Below are positions 52,582 through 62,130 of a DNA stretch of 64,000 bases, in pieces; positions within the stretch are counted from its first letter, which is position 1; every line of letters begins with the position of its first letter. Origin of the DNA: JBLRWS01 sp047921075 (GTDB lineage: Bacteria; Bacteroidota; Rhodothermia; Balneolales; Balneolaceae). The DNA lies in the NCBI GenBank assembly GCA_047921075.1, contig JBLRWS010000006.1, positions 1 to 64,000 on the forward strand. Direction: 5' to 3'. The notes under the pieces were generated by a model. It was not told the DNA's origin. It saw nothing but the letters and a program-made list of their open reading frames with translations, and made no database searches. A program made the position numbers and the translations under genes.

Positions 52582-54984
52582 ATGATAAAACCACTGCCAT
52601 ATTATCCCGCAACACTGCCGGAAAAGATCGGGTTTGAACGAATTCGTGAGGCTGCCCGAAGGCGGCTGCATACCCCCTACGGCAGGGAGTGGCTGGATCA
52701 CGACCGGCCCAGCCGAGATCCTGATATTGTTGAGGAACGGCTGGCCATGGCACGCGAATGGCTCAACCTGATACAGCGCGAACAATCGGTTCCGCTGGAA
52801 ACCCTGAACGACATTCGCCCGGCCCTGAAGGATGCCCGTCTGGAAGGCAGTATGCTAAGCCTGGAAACGTTTTGCGATCTCTACGCCAACGCCCGGTCCG
52901 CCCGCCTGCTTCGCACCTATTTACTGCGGCATGCGGATGAGATGCCACGGCTAAAATCGCGGGCTATGCAGCTCATCGCGCTAAAAACAGTGGAAGATGA
53001 GATTGCCCGTGTGGTGCAGATCGATCAGGCTGCCTTGCGCGATGATGCCAGTCCCGAGCTGCGCTCTATTCGCGGGAAACTGAACCGGCGGCAATCCCGG
53101 TTACGGTCGCTGATTCAATCAGCCATGAAACAGGCCCGAAGCGACGGCATGGCGTCGGATGAAGGCCCTACCATTCGCAGCGGACGCATGGTGATACCCA
53201 TCCAGGCCGAATACAAGAGGAAAGTGAAAGGCTTTGTGCACGACGTCTCTGCCTCGGGCCAAACGGTGTACATCGAGCCGGTTGCGGCGCTTCAAACCAA
53301 CAACGAAATCCGGGAACTGGAATCGGAAGAAAAACAGGAAATTGAGCGGATACTGCGGGAGCTTACGGCCATCGTTCGAAACCACCGCGACGCAATGATG
53401 GACAATTGCGATACCCTCGCTTTTTTTGACGCACTTCACGCAAAAGTATCCCTCGGCCTTTCGCTGGATGCCTCCATTCCGCTTACCAAACCTAACGGGC
53501 AGTTCTCGATTCGCCACGCACGAAATCCCAACTTGCTCTTAAAACAACTGGCCGGCGAAGAAGAGGGAACCATTATTCCGCTCGACCTGGAGCTGGAACC
53601 CGATGAGCTGGGATTGGTCATTACCGGGCCCAACGCCGGGGGCAAGTCGGTGGCCATGAAAACAGCGGGGCTGCTCTGCTGGATGGCCCAGGCCGGCTAT
53701 CCCATCCCGGCCGACCCAAGCACGGAGCTTACGGTCCTGTCGGGACTCTTTGTGGATGTGGGTGATGATCAATCGATCGAAAATGACCTGAGTACGTTTT
53801 CGTCCCGCCTGCAGTGGATGAAATACACCCTTGAACATGCTGCAGAAGGCGCACTTGTACTGATTGACGAAGCCGGCGCCGGCACCGATCCCGAAGAGGG
53901 AGGCGCACTCTTTCAGGCCTTTGCCGAAACCATGATATCGCGGGGTGCCCGCATCATCATAACCACCCATCACGGCTCGCTGAAAGTATTTGCCGACCTG
54001 CATAAGCAAGCCGTAAACGGCGCCATGGAGTTCGATCAAACCAACCTCTCCCCCACGTACCGGTTTAAAAAAGGAGTGCCGGGAAGCAGTTACGCGTTTG
54101 AAATTGCGGCACGGATGGAACTGGGTGAACCGCTGCTTGGCCGCGCCCGGAATCTGCTGGGCGAAAACCGGGATGCCATTGCCCGGATGCTCATCAACCT
54201 CGAAAAGAAGACGCAGCAAGCCGAAGAGAACCGCACTGAACTGGAAACACTTCGAGAACGGGCTGCCGGACTGGAAGAAAAATTATCGGCAAGACAGAGT
54301 GAAATTGAGAAAGAGCACAAAAAAATTGTAGAAAAAGCGTATCGCGAAGCCGACCGCATCATGCAAACGGCCAACAAACGCATCGAGCAGGCGGTAGAAA
54401 AGATTGTTCAATCGGGTAACGAAGACAAAGAGATGATCCGCGAAGCGCGCCGGGAAATTGAAGAGACCAAGCAGGCCATACGGCGCGGCAAAGCCGATAT
54501 TGAGCTGAGCATGCAGGACAAGAAAAAAGGTAAAAAACCTGAAAAAGGAGATTTTGTAACCGTCGGCGAAAGCGGCTCCACCGGAGAAGTGGTAGCAGTG
54601 AAGGGAAATCAAATCACCGTGCTGGTGAATGGCATGAAGATCAAGGCCAAACTATCGAAGGTGCAGGTTACCAAACCGCCCGGGAAGTCAAAGGACCGGC
54701 AAACCCGGTCGTACGGCGGCTCCGACTCGATTGACCTGGACGTAAAACCGCGGCTAGACCTTCGCGGAAAGCGCGGTGATGAGGCAATCCGTGAACTCAC
54801 TCATCACATCGACAAAGCAGTGGTACGGGGCCTCCCCCGCCTCGAGATCATCCACGGCAAGGGCGACGGTATTCTTAAAAAGCTGGTTCACGAACATCTT
54901 GCATCGCGCAGTGAGATCGCCTCTTTCGAGCTGGCCCCGGTGGAGCAGGGCGGCGCAGGCTGTACCTATGTAGAGTTGCGGTGA
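52582..54984 (+). CDS. mutS2: MutS2 endonuclease/ATPase
   Basis: An 800-residue MutS2 protein. The core and lever domains (about 1-330) are followed by an ABC-type ATPase: Walker A GPNAGGKS (349-356), Walker B LVLIDEAGAGTDPEEGG. A long coiled coil (about 540-660), a KOW-like beta region and a C-terminal Smr domain follow, with LDLRG and HGKGDG (about 725-800). MutS2 acts in anti-recombination or in rescue of collided ribosomes in studied species; it does not do mismatch repair. ATG 52582 (MIKPLPYYP) is chosen, since the upstream in-frame 45 residues from 52447 do not fit the family. Confidence 0.94.
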   Translation: MIKPLPYYPATLPEKIGFERIREAARRRLHTPYGREWLDHDRPSRDPDIVEERLAMAREWLNLIQREQSVPLETLNDIRPALKDARLEGSMLSLETFCDLYANARSARLLRTYLLRHADEMPRLKSRAMQLIALKTVEDEIARVVQIDQAALRDDASPELRSIRGKLNRRQSRLRSLIQSAMKQARSDGMASDEGPTIRSGRMVIPIQAEYKRKVKGFVHDVSASGQTVYIEPVAALQTNNEIRELESEEKQEIERILRELTAIVRNHRDAMMDNCDTLAFFDALHAKVSLGLSLDASIPLTKPNGQFSIRHARNPNLLLKQLAGEEEGTIIPLDLELEPDELGLVITGPNAGGKSVAMKTAGLLCWMAQAGYPIPADPSTELTVLSGLFVDVGDDQSIENDLSTFSSRLQWMKYTLEHAAEGALVLIDEAGAGTDPEEGGALFQAFAETMISRGARIIITTHHGSLKVFADLHKQAVNGAMEFDQTNLSPTYRFKKGVPGSSYAFEIAARMELGEPLLGRARNLLGENRDAIARMLINLEKKTQQAEENRTELETLRERAAGLEEKLSARQSEIEKEHKKIVEKAYREADRIMQTANKRIEQAVEKIVQSGNEDKEMIREARREIEETKQAIRRGKADIELSMQDKKKGKKPEKGDFVTVGESGSTGEVVAVKGNQITVLVNGMKIKAKLSKVQVTKPPGKSKDRQTRSYGGSDSIDLDVKPRLDLRGKRGDEAIRELTHHIDKAVVRGLPRLEIIHGKGDGILKKLVHEHLASRSEIASFELAPVEQGGAGCTYVELR

Positions 54985-55140
54985 GTAGAAACCCGCTAAA
55001 CGATTTCTGCACTTTTTCACACCCCTCTGGCCCATTCATTTACAATGGAGAGAAACGGAATTACCGTGACTTTCCGTACATAAAGCTGAGCTGTAGACGC
55101 AAATACAAGCAGCCACACACGAAGCAGGTTTGGCTTTACC

Positions 55141-56484
55141 CTATTTTTTCTTCTTTCCGTTTTTCAGTGCGAGCGAGGGTTCGGGAACGTAATGCCCGCG
55201 TCCGCCGGCCAGTTCATCATTAAATGTTGTGGGGATATCGCCATTTGCGGTTCGCTCGGCCCAGGTCACATGCTCGGTGCCGTCATCGCGTTTCACCATG
55301 GTGATACAGCCCTGAACGGGGCAGACCAGCGAGCAGAGGTTGCAGCCCACGCAGTTATCTTCGATGATATAGGGAACCCGGTTTCCTTTATCATCCGACA
55401 AACCGATCGCCTGATGAGCGCCATCTTCGCAGGCGATGTAGCACAATTCGCAGCCGATACATTTTTCTCCTTCAATTTCGGCAACCACTTTATGCTTCAG
55501 ATTCAGGTCTTTCCACTCTTTAATATTTGGCAGCGCCTTGCCCTTAAAGTCATAAATCGTTTCGTAGCCTTTGTCGTCCATGAACTTGCGCAGCCCGGCA
55601 TCCATTTCGCGGACAATTCCGAAGCCGTAGTGCATCACGGCGGTACAAACCTGTACCGAACCGCAACCCAGAAGGATGTATTCTACCACATCTCGCCAGG
55701 TTTCGATGCCGCCGATGCCGCTTATCGGTGTATCTTTGGTGATGGGATCCTGCGCCAGGTCTTTCACCATGTTCAACGCAATCGGCTTAACAGCGGGGCC
55801 GCAGTATCCCCCGTTGGTTCCTTCGCCGTCCACTTCCGGGTAGGGCGCGTAGGTGTCGAGGTTAATCCCCACAATGCTTTTAAATGTGTTTACAAGAGAT
55901 AGTGCGTCGGTTCCTCCCTCTACACCGGCACGGCCGGGATCCACAATATGGCTGATGTTCGGTGATAGTTTGGTGATCACGGGTACATTGGCCACTTCCA
56001 TCACCCACTCCACAATGGTCTTCAGCACGTCCGGCTCCTGTCCTACGGCCGAACCCATTCCCCGTTCACACATCCCGTGGGGACAGCCAAAATTGAGCTC
56101 CAGCCCGTCGGCCCCGGCGTTTTCACAATCTTTGATAATCTGGTGCCATTCGGCTTTGCTTTCCACCATCAGTGAGGCGATCACGGCGTGATCCGGAAAA
56201 TACTTTTTCACCTCTTCAATCTCCCGCAGGTTATCGGCCAGCGGACGGTCGGTAATGAGCTCGATGTTGTTGAAGCCTGCCATCCGCGTATCGCGGTAGT
56301 CTACCGATCCGTATCGGCTGGATGTATTAACCACGGGAACGCCCAGGGTTTTCCAGACGGCGCCGCCCCAGCCTGCATCAAACGCTTTCATCACCTGATA
56401 GCCGGAATTTGTTGGCGGAGCCGAAGCCAGCCAGAATGGGTTGGGAGCTTTAATGCCTGCAAAGTTGATCGATAAATCTGCCAT
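55141..56484 (-). CDS. preA: NAD-dependent dihydropyrimidine dehydrogenase, catalytic subunit
   Basis: A 447-residue protein. A dihydroorotate-dehydrogenase-like TIM barrel binding FMN (LSINFAGIKAPNPFWLASAPPT; LNFGCPHGMCERGMGSAVGQ, with the active-site Cys) comes first. It is followed by a C-terminal ferredoxin domain with two 4Fe-4S motifs, CIGCELCYIAC and CVGCNLCSLVCP. With PreT it reduces uracil and thymine to the dihydro forms with NAD(P)H. It is the last gene of the minus-strand pyrimidine run, 118 bases after preT. Confidence 0.95.
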   Translation of the reverse strand: MADLSINFAGIKAPNPFWLASAPPTNSGYQVMKAFDAGWGGAVWKTLGVPVVNTSSRYGSVDYRDTRMAGFNNIELITDRPLADNLREIEEVKKYFPDHAVIASLMVESKAEWHQIIKDCENAGADGLELNFGCPHGMCERGMGSAVGQEPDVLKTIVEWVMEVANVPVITKLSPNISHIVDPGRAGVEGGTDALSLVNTFKSIVGINLDTYAPYPEVDGEGTNGGYCGPAVKPIALNMVKDLAQDPITKDTPISGIGGIETWRDVVEYILLGCGSVQVCTAVMHYGFGIVREMDAGLRKFMDDKGYETIYDFKGKALPNIKEWKDLNLKHKVVAEIEGEKCIGCELCYIACEDGAHQAIGLSDDKGNRVPYIIEDNCVGCNLCSLVCPVQGCITMVKRDDGTEHVTWAERTANGDIPTTFNDELAGGRGHYVPEPSLALKNGKKKK

Positions 56485-56535
56485 AATTCAAGGGTGTTTG
56501 TATTTGAGAAAAAATGTTTTTGTATCAGCTAAAAT

Positions 56536-56601
56536 CCTGTTACGGGTTGCGGATTTTAATTCCAAATAACCTGCAACTCGTAACCCGAATCCTGCAACCC
56601 G
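56536..56601. repeat. inverted heptanucleotide repeats between preT and preA
   Basis: On the minus strand, starting one base after the preT stop, come five degenerate heptads: CGGGTTG, CAGGATT, CGGGTTA, CGAGTTG and CAGGTTA. After a 14-base spacer the reverse orientation appears (CCGCAACCCGTAA). The arms TTACGGGTTGC (56540-56550) and GCAACTCGTAA (56573-56583) pair fully with one G-T. The same unit recurs around the four-helix-bundle ORF at 63.5-63.9 kb. Confidence 0.7.
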
Positions 56602-56602
56602 T

Positions 56603-57928
56603 CTACCCATTCAGCCACTGTTCTATGCCGTGGGCTGCGGCTTTTCCGTCGTGGGCGCCGTTCACCACTTCTGCCCCGCCGTTTACGGCATCGCCACCGG
56701 CAAAATATTTCGGGTTTTTGGTTTGAAATGTCTCCTCGTCTACCACGATGCGGGTGCTCTGATCGACTTCCAGTCCATCAATCATTCCAAAAAATCCTCC
56801 CAGTTTGGCCTGGCCGGTTGCTTTTATTACAAGGTCGCAATCCAGAACAAACTCCGTTCCGTCTACGTAGTTGAGTTTTCCGTTTTTGCTTTCCGTGTTG
56901 ATAAACTTTACGCCTGTGGCCTTTCCGTTTCCTACAATTTCAATTGGCTGCACATTAAACAGGCCTTTTGCCCCGGCACTTCGGGCCAGTTCATATTCAA
57001 AATCGTAGCCGCCCATTTCATCGCGTGAACGGCGATAAGCCAGAGTTACTTCTTCCGCTCCCATGCGCGCGGTTTCGGAGGCGGCATCCATTGCGGTGTT
57101 CCCACCCCCGATAACGATGACCCTGTCGGGCACATGCATTTTATGCTGTTTCATGCGCAGCTCTTCAATAAACTCAACCGCACCCACTACATTTTCTTTA
57201 TCGATGCCGGGAATGTCCAATTTGGCCGTCGGGCCGATGCCCACTCCCAGAAAAATGGCATCGTAGCTATTTTCCAGCTCCTTTATCTGCTCTTTGGTGG
57301 TAATGGCTGAATTGTAATGGATATTGTACCCAAGCTGTTCCTGCAGGTAATCCATCTCTTCAAGCACCTCTTCGTTTGTGATCTTATATGGGGCGGTGCC
57401 GTAAACGGTTAGCCCGGAGGGTTTATCTTTGGCTTCAAAAATATCAACCGTATAACCCATGGTGCGGAGTTCACAGGCACAGGAAATACCGGCCGGGCCC
57501 GCACCGATCACGGCAATTTTTCTGCCGTTGTCTTCACCCGGACTGTACATCTGTTTGCCGGAATCAATGACCTTGTTTGTTGCGTACGTTTGCAGCCGCC
57601 CGATATCGATCGGTTTCACATCCTGATGGTTATAAACACAGGCTCCCTCGCAAAGTACTCCGGTCGGGCAGATTTTACCGCAGGCATTCCCAAACCAGTT
57701 CTGATCGAAGATGGTTTTTGCCGCACCTTCTGCATTGCCGGTATGAATCTGCTTTATGAACAGGGGGATGTCAATTTCGGTAGGACATGCGGTTACACAG
57801 GGCGCATCATAACAGAACAGGCATCTGCTGCTTTCATAAAATGCTTCCGTATCGCTCATCAGGGGTTTCTTTTGAGCAAAGTTTTCGTGAAACTCTTCGC
57901 TTGTTTTGGGTCGTTTGTATTCTGCCAT
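56603..57928 (-). CDS. preT: NAD(P)-dependent dihydropyrimidine dehydrogenase, electron-transfer subunit
   Basis: A 441-residue flavoprotein like the N-terminal part of mammalian DPD and the GltD family. Cys motifs for Fe-S clusters are at the start (CLFCYDAPCVTACP and CGKICPTGVLCEGAC). The FAD-binding GAGPAGISCACEL and the NAD(P)-binding VIGGGNTAMDAA follow. It passes electrons from NAD(P)H to PreA. The order preT-preA on the same strand suggests co-expression, although the gap holds an inverted heptad repeat. Confidence 0.94.
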   Translation of the reverse strand: MAEYKRPKTSEEFHENFAQKKPLMSDTEAFYESSRCLFCYDAPCVTACPTEIDIPLFIKQIHTGNAEGAAKTIFDQNWFGNACGKICPTGVLCEGACVYNHQDVKPIDIGRLQTYATNKVIDSGKQMYSPGEDNGRKIAVIGAGPAGISCACELRTMGYTVDIFEAKDKPSGLTVYGTAPYKITNEEVLEEMDYLQEQLGYNIHYNSAITTKEQIKELENSYDAIFLGVGIGPTAKLDIPGIDKENVVGAVEFIEELRMKQHKMHVPDRVIVIGGGNTAMDAASETARMGAEEVTLAYRRSRDEMGGYDFEYELARSAGAKGLFNVQPIEIVGNGKATGVKFINTESKNGKLNYVDGTEFVLDCDLVIKATGQAKLGGFFGMIDGLEVDQSTRIVVDEETFQTKNPKYFAGGDAVNGGAEVVNGAHDGKAAAHGIEQWLNG

Positions 57929-57960
57929 AATGAAAAAGTTGAAAAGGCTCGGTTATAGAA

Positions 57961-57991
57961 GCGAATGACACAGCGAATCTGTGTCATTCGC
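57961..57991. repeat. perfect 13-base inverted repeat between ureidopropionase and preT
   Basis: GCGAATGACACAG (57961-57973) and CTGTGTCATTCGC (57979-57991) are exact complements around the loop CGAAT. There is no T run on either strand, so it is not a standard terminator. In the minus-strand message it would fold into a very stable intercistronic hairpin, 11 bases after the ureidopropionase stop. Confidence 0.85.
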
Positions 57992-58002
57992 GCAATCGGC
58001 GA

Positions 58003-58869
58003 TTAAAGTTCTGTGAGTTTATCGTACGTTTCCGGTCGCCGGTCGCGGTAGAACTGCCATGTAGATCGCACTTCATCAATCATGTCCAGGTCAAAATCGG
58101 CGATCAGCAGTTCGTCGTTATCTTCCGATGCTTCGGCAAAAATTTGCCCTTTTGGATCCACAAAATAGGACGTGCCGTAAAAACGGCCGAGATTCCACGG
58201 CTTTTCCTCACCCACGCGGTTGATGCAGCCCATAAAATAGCCGTTGGCCGCAGCGTGCGCCGGCTGTTCCAGTTTCCACAGGTATTGTGATAAACCGGCC
58301 ACTGTTGCCGAAGGGTTATACACGATTTCGGCACCATTCAGCCCGAGAATTCTCGCCCCGTCGGGGAAGTGGCGGTCGTAACAGATATACACACCCACTT
58401 TGGCATATTTGGTTTGAAATACGGGATACCCCATGTTACCCGGCTTAAAGAAAAACTTCTCCCAGAATCCGGTTGTATGGGGGATATGCATCTTGCGGTA
58501 TTTGCCGAGATACTCTCCGTCGGCATCAATCACCGCCGCGGTATTGTAGAAAACACCGGCCTGCTCCTTTTCGTAGATCGGCACAATAATCACCATCTGG
58601 TATTTTTTGGCGTATTCCTGCATCATTTCGGTAGTGGGGCCGGGAACCGGCTCAGCCGAGGCATACCATTTTTTATCCTGTCCCGGACAGAAATAGGGAG
58701 TGTTAAAAATTTCCTGCAGGCAGAGAATCTGCACTCCTTTTTTACCGGCTTCTTCGATATACGGAATATGCTTCTCCGTCATCGCTTTCATAATTTCTTC
58801 GATGCTGCCCTCGCCTTCCGTCATCGGGAGGCTCATCTGTATCAGGCCTGATTTTACTTTTCTTGGCAT
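58003..58869 (-). CDS. beta-ureidopropionase (N-carbamoyl-beta-alanine amidohydrolase)
   Basis: A 288-residue nitrilase-superfamily amidohydrolase. The catalytic triad is visible: Glu53 (LCLQEIF), Lys126 (YRKMHIP) and Cys163 (ICYDRHFPDG). It should hydrolyse N-carbamoyl-beta-alanine to beta-alanine, CO2 and ammonia, the third step of reductive pyrimidine breakdown. The general nitrilase family is broad; the specific call rests on strong similarity to the ureidopropionase branch and on the neighbours, dihydropyrimidinase upstream and preTA downstream. Confidence 0.9.
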   Translation of the reverse strand: MPRKVKSGLIQMSLPMTEGEGSIEEIMKAMTEKHIPYIEEAGKKGVQILCLQEIFNTPYFCPGQDKKWYASAEPVPGPTTEMMQEYAKKYQMVIIVPIYEKEQAGVFYNTAAVIDADGEYLGKYRKMHIPHTTGFWEKFFFKPGNMGYPVFQTKYAKVGVYICYDRHFPDGARILGLNGAEIVYNPSATVAGLSQYLWKLEQPAHAAANGYFMGCINRVGEEKPWNLGRFYGTSYFVDPKGQIFAEASEDNDELLIADFDLDMIDEVRSTWQFYRDRRPETYDKLTEL

Positions 58870-58911
58870 GGTCTGCGTTTTTTTAATTAATGGTTAATTC
58901 CGTTGATTACT

Positions 58912-60294
58912 TTAAATGACGTACGATGTTTTACCGCGCTTGACAAACTGTCCGCTTCCCGGTGCAAGATGGCATTCACCATTCTCTATTGCTGTTTGTC
59001 CGCGCAGAAATACGGTCTCGGTTTTTCCGACAACTTCCCATCCTTCATAGCTCGAATAATCCACATTCATATGGTGGGTATCTTTCGAGATGGTGTGTTT
59101 CTTGTCCGGATCAAAAATGACAATATCCGCATCGGCGCCGATGGCAATGGTACCCTTTTTGGGATACATACCGAAAATTTTGGCAGGATTTGTGGCGGTC
59201 ACTTCAACAAATTTGTTCAGTGATATCCGCCCCTTTTTCACCCCTTCGGAATAGAGAAGCTCCATTCGGTGCTCGATGGCGGGGTGGCCATTTGGGATTT
59301 TTGAAAAATCATCTTTGCCCATCAGTTTCTGCTCCCAGGTGAAGGGGCAGTGGTCGGTTCCCACCACATTTACCAGGTTTTGCTGCAGGCCGGCCCACAA
59401 GGCTTTCTGATCTTTCTTCTCCCGGATCGGTGGACTCATAACCCATTTGGCTCCTTCAAAATCTTCTTCGTAAACGGAAGCATCCACCAGCAGGTACTGC
59501 GGGCAGGTTTCTACAAATACTTTTTGATTTCTCAACCCGGCACGGCGTACGGCATTCAGCGCACCTTCGCAGGTAAGATGAACGATATATCCGGTACAGC
59601 CTGTGTAGTGCAGCATATCGGTAAACCGCGCACTGGCCTCTGCCTCGGTTACCTCCGGCTGCGAGAGGTAATGATAGAGCGGCGCCGTTTTTCCTTCCGA
59701 AAGGTGTTTGGCGATCATCGAATCGATTACATCCCCGTTTGTGGCGTGTACGGTTACCAGCCCGCCGTGTTTTTTAACAACCTTCATCAGCTGAACCATC
59801 TGGCCGTCGTCGATCATCAGCGCGCCTTTGTAGGCCATAAAGGTTTTGAAGGATGTGATTCCCTCTTCTTCAATAAATTCCACAACTTCTTTGGCCACAT
59901 CATCATTAAAATCGGTAACGGCCATGTGGTACGAATAATCACCTATCGCTTTTCCTTCCGATTTCTTCTGCCAGGTTTTAAGGGCATTGCGGAGTGAATC
60001 ACCCTGCGTTTGCAGGATAAAATCGATCACGGTGGTGGTGCCCCCGTGCAGTGCGGCCCGGGTTCCGGTTTCATAATCATCACTGGAAAACGTGCCCATA
60101 AACGGCATATCGAGGTGCACATGCGGATCAATCCCGCCGGGAAAAACAAGTTTGCCGGTGGCGTCTACCTCCTTGTCTGCCTTATGCGGCAGGTTGGCAC
60201 CAATTGCGGCAATTTTGTCGTTCTCGATATAGAGATCAGCGATAAAATCTTCGGCTGCGGTTACGATTCTTCCGTTTTTGATCAGTACAGACAT
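58912..60294 (-). CDS. dihydropyrimidinase
   Basis: A cyclic amidohydrolase of 460 residues with a binuclear metal centre. GGIDPHVHLDMP gives two His ligands (58, 60), Lys150 in FKTFMAYKG is the expected carboxylated bridging lysine, and VTVHATNG and VHLTCEGAL supply further His ligands. GTDHCPFTWEQK carries the late Asp. It opens dihydrouracil or dihydrothymine to the N-carbamoyl amino acid. The dihydropyrimidinase rather than allantoinase or hydantoinase assignment follows from the full pathway around it. It starts six bases after the transporter gene. Confidence 0.93.
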   Translation of the reverse strand: MSVLIKNGRIVTAAEDFIADLYIENDKIAAIGANLPHKADKEVDATGKLVFPGGIDPHVHLDMPFMGTFSSDDYETGTRAALHGGTTTVIDFILQTQGDSLRNALKTWQKKSEGKAIGDYSYHMAVTDFNDDVAKEVVEFIEEEGITSFKTFMAYKGALMIDDGQMVQLMKVVKKHGGLVTVHATNGDVIDSMIAKHLSEGKTAPLYHYLSQPEVTEAEASARFTDMLHYTGCTGYIVHLTCEGALNAVRRAGLRNQKVFVETCPQYLLVDASVYEEDFEGAKWVMSPPIREKKDQKALWAGLQQNLVNVVGTDHCPFTWEQKLMGKDDFSKIPNGHPAIEHRMELLYSEGVKKGRISLNKFVEVTATNPAKIFGMYPKKGTIAIGADADIVIFDPDKKHTISKDTHHMNVDYSSYEGWEVVGKTETVFLRGQTAIENGECHLAPGSGQFVKRGKTSYVI

Positions 60295-60300
60295 AGTCGT

Positions 60301-62058
60301 TTACGTTGATTTGTTTTCGATTGATGGCTGGGGCATGTCGGCCGGTTTTAGCGGTGCATCCTTCATCAGATAATAGTAGAGGGCAAAGGCCACTCCAAAC
60401 CCGGTAAACCAGGATAAGCTATATAGAAAACCGAGAGACGGAATCCAAAACCCAACGAGTGCGGTTAACACACCGGCTGCAAGCGCATACATCGCAGCTT
60501 TGTTAAACCCGGATCCGCCGAAAGCGTACAGTCCGTCCATTTTATAGAGTTCATGCAAGGCCAGGGTTTTCTTGCGGATCAGGTAGTAATCACAAATTAG
60601 AATACCCAGTACGGGGCCCAACAAGCCGCTTACAAATACCAGAATTGCACCAATGTCGTCCATCAGCCACCAGGGACAGGTTAAAATTGCGACGACACCT
60701 GCAATGACCCCACCGGTTCTGAAATCGAGTTTCTGAGGCATCACGTTGGCAATGGCATTTGCCGGGGCAATGACATTGGCCGCAATATTGGTGCTCAGTG
60801 TTGCCACAATCAGGGCAACTTGTGCAAACAACACCATAACCGGGTCTTGAAAGAAGGCCACGAGCGAAACGGGGTCCCACGGGGTATCCTCAACAATCAG
60901 GATTTCATTAAATGAGATCACAGCCGCACTGGTTACAAAAATGGCAACAAAACTGAAAAATGTCATGGTGGTGGGCAGCCCCAAAAACTGACCTTTAATC
61001 TGGTCGCTCTGTGTTTTTGAAAGCCTTGTGATATCGGCAATGCTTATGGCCATGGTAGCCCAAAACCCGACCATGGCTGTAAACCAGATTAAATAGATCA
61101 TGATGGAAGGTGCATCATCGGGACGATCCGGAAAAACGGAGAGCGTGCTGGAAAGAGCCATCTCTCTGTTTCGGAACTGTAGCCGTACCGGCTCATCACC
61201 GCGGCTGATGCGCTCGGAATATGGGATGGAGAGTACGGAGTTGGCCGATTCAATCGGCTGCCAGCCCAGCTCTTCCGTTCTCTCCTCGCCGGGCACCCAG
61301 ATGTTTACTTCCGAAGCTTTAGGATTCCCATCAAGGTCCGTAACCACATTCAGTGCTAATGAGTAATCGCCGGGATTGGCCTCCGGGGCATGAAGTGTGG
61401 CGGTGGTCATCTTAAGTTGGCGTCCCTGCTCCAGAACGCCCGAAAAACTACCCGCATTTTGATAACCCCAGCCGATCAAAATCAACCCGATTAACAACAG
61501 GATGGGGGCGGAATAACTTTCGAGCCATTTAATAGATTCCGTTCCCTTCCAGATAAAATAGATATTCAAAAGCCAAAACAGGCCAAAACCGACAAACTTT
61601 CCAATATCGAGTTCCAGCGAGCCGGTTTGCCCGGTGATGACATTCCAGATCGAATAAAATGCCAGTCCGCCGATCCAGGTCTGAATTCCAAACCAGCCAC
61701 AGGCGATAAATCCGCGCACCAGCGAAGCGATATGAACCCCGTGAATGCCAAAACTTGACCTGCCAAAAACCGGGAACGGTATTCCATATTTTACACCGGC
61801 ATGGCCGCTTAGCACCATCGGAACGGTGATCACAAGATTGGCAATGGAAATAATGATCAGAGATGCTTCCCAGCTCAGCCCGGAACGGATCATATTGGAT
61901 GCCAGCAGGTACGTGGGGATACAAACCGCCATCCCTATCCAGATCGCAGTCATATCCCACATCGACCAGGTGCGGTCTTCGTGTGGAAGCGGAGCCATAT
62001 CCTTACCGTTTAGCGGCGAATGTTCAAGCTCCGGAGGTAATCTTAAATTGTCACTCAA
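60301..62058 (-). CDS. NCS1-family nucleobase:cation symporter with periplasmic insertion
   Basis: A 585-residue inner-membrane transporter of the NCS1 (Mhp1-like) family with about twelve segments. The N-terminal HEDRTWSMWDMTAIWIGM, GRSSFGIHG, GWFGIQTWIGG and the segment-6 motif FTAMVGFWATMAISIADITR are clear. It likely imports uracil, thymine or a related pyrimidine for the catabolic genes around it. Residues about 205-318, between segments 5 and 6, form a hydrophilic, beta-rich insertion absent from typical members of about 480 residues, predicted to face the periplasm. The start codon is TTG. Confidence 0.9.
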   Translation of the reverse strand: MSDNLRLPPELEHSPLNGKDMAPLPHEDRTWSMWDMTAIWIGMAVCIPTYLLASNMIRSGLSWEASLIIISIANLVITVPMVLSGHAGVKYGIPFPVFGRSSFGIHGVHIASLVRGFIACGWFGIQTWIGGLAFYSIWNVITGQTGSLELDIGKFVGFGLFWLLNIYFIWKGTESIKWLESYSAPILLLIGLILIGWGYQNAGSFSGVLEQGRQLKMTTATLHAPEANPGDYSLALNVVTDLDGNPKASEVNIWVPGEERTEELGWQPIESANSVLSIPYSERISRGDEPVRLQFRNREMALSSTLSVFPDRPDDAPSIMIYLIWFTAMVGFWATMAISIADITRLSKTQSDQIKGQFLGLPTTMTFFSFVAIFVTSAAVISFNEILIVEDTPWDPVSLVAFFQDPVMVLFAQVALIVATLSTNIAANVIAPANAIANVMPQKLDFRTGGVIAGVVAILTCPWWLMDDIGAILVFVSGLLGPVLGILICDYYLIRKKTLALHELYKMDGLYAFGGSGFNKAAMYALAAGVLTALVGFWIPSLGFLYSLSWFTGFGVAFALYYYLMKDAPLKPADMPQPSIENKST

Positions 62059-62065
62059 AATTTAG

Positions 62066-62130
62066 AATTACAATTGACGGTTGCTGATTGTCATTGTTGA
62101 AACAGAATCCAACAATCATCAATCACAATA
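62066..62130. repeat. inverted TTG-heptad repeats between aminotransferase and transporter genes
   Basis: TTG recurs at 62074, 62081, 62088 and 62094/62097 on the plus strand. The complementary CAA recurs at 62110, 62113, 62120 and 62126, around the loop 62100-62109. CATTGTTG and CAACAATC pair, forming a stem that includes the stop codon of the aminotransferase. The layout parallels the CGGGTTR heptads at the other gaps of this gene run, though the unit sequence differs. Confidence 0.55.
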
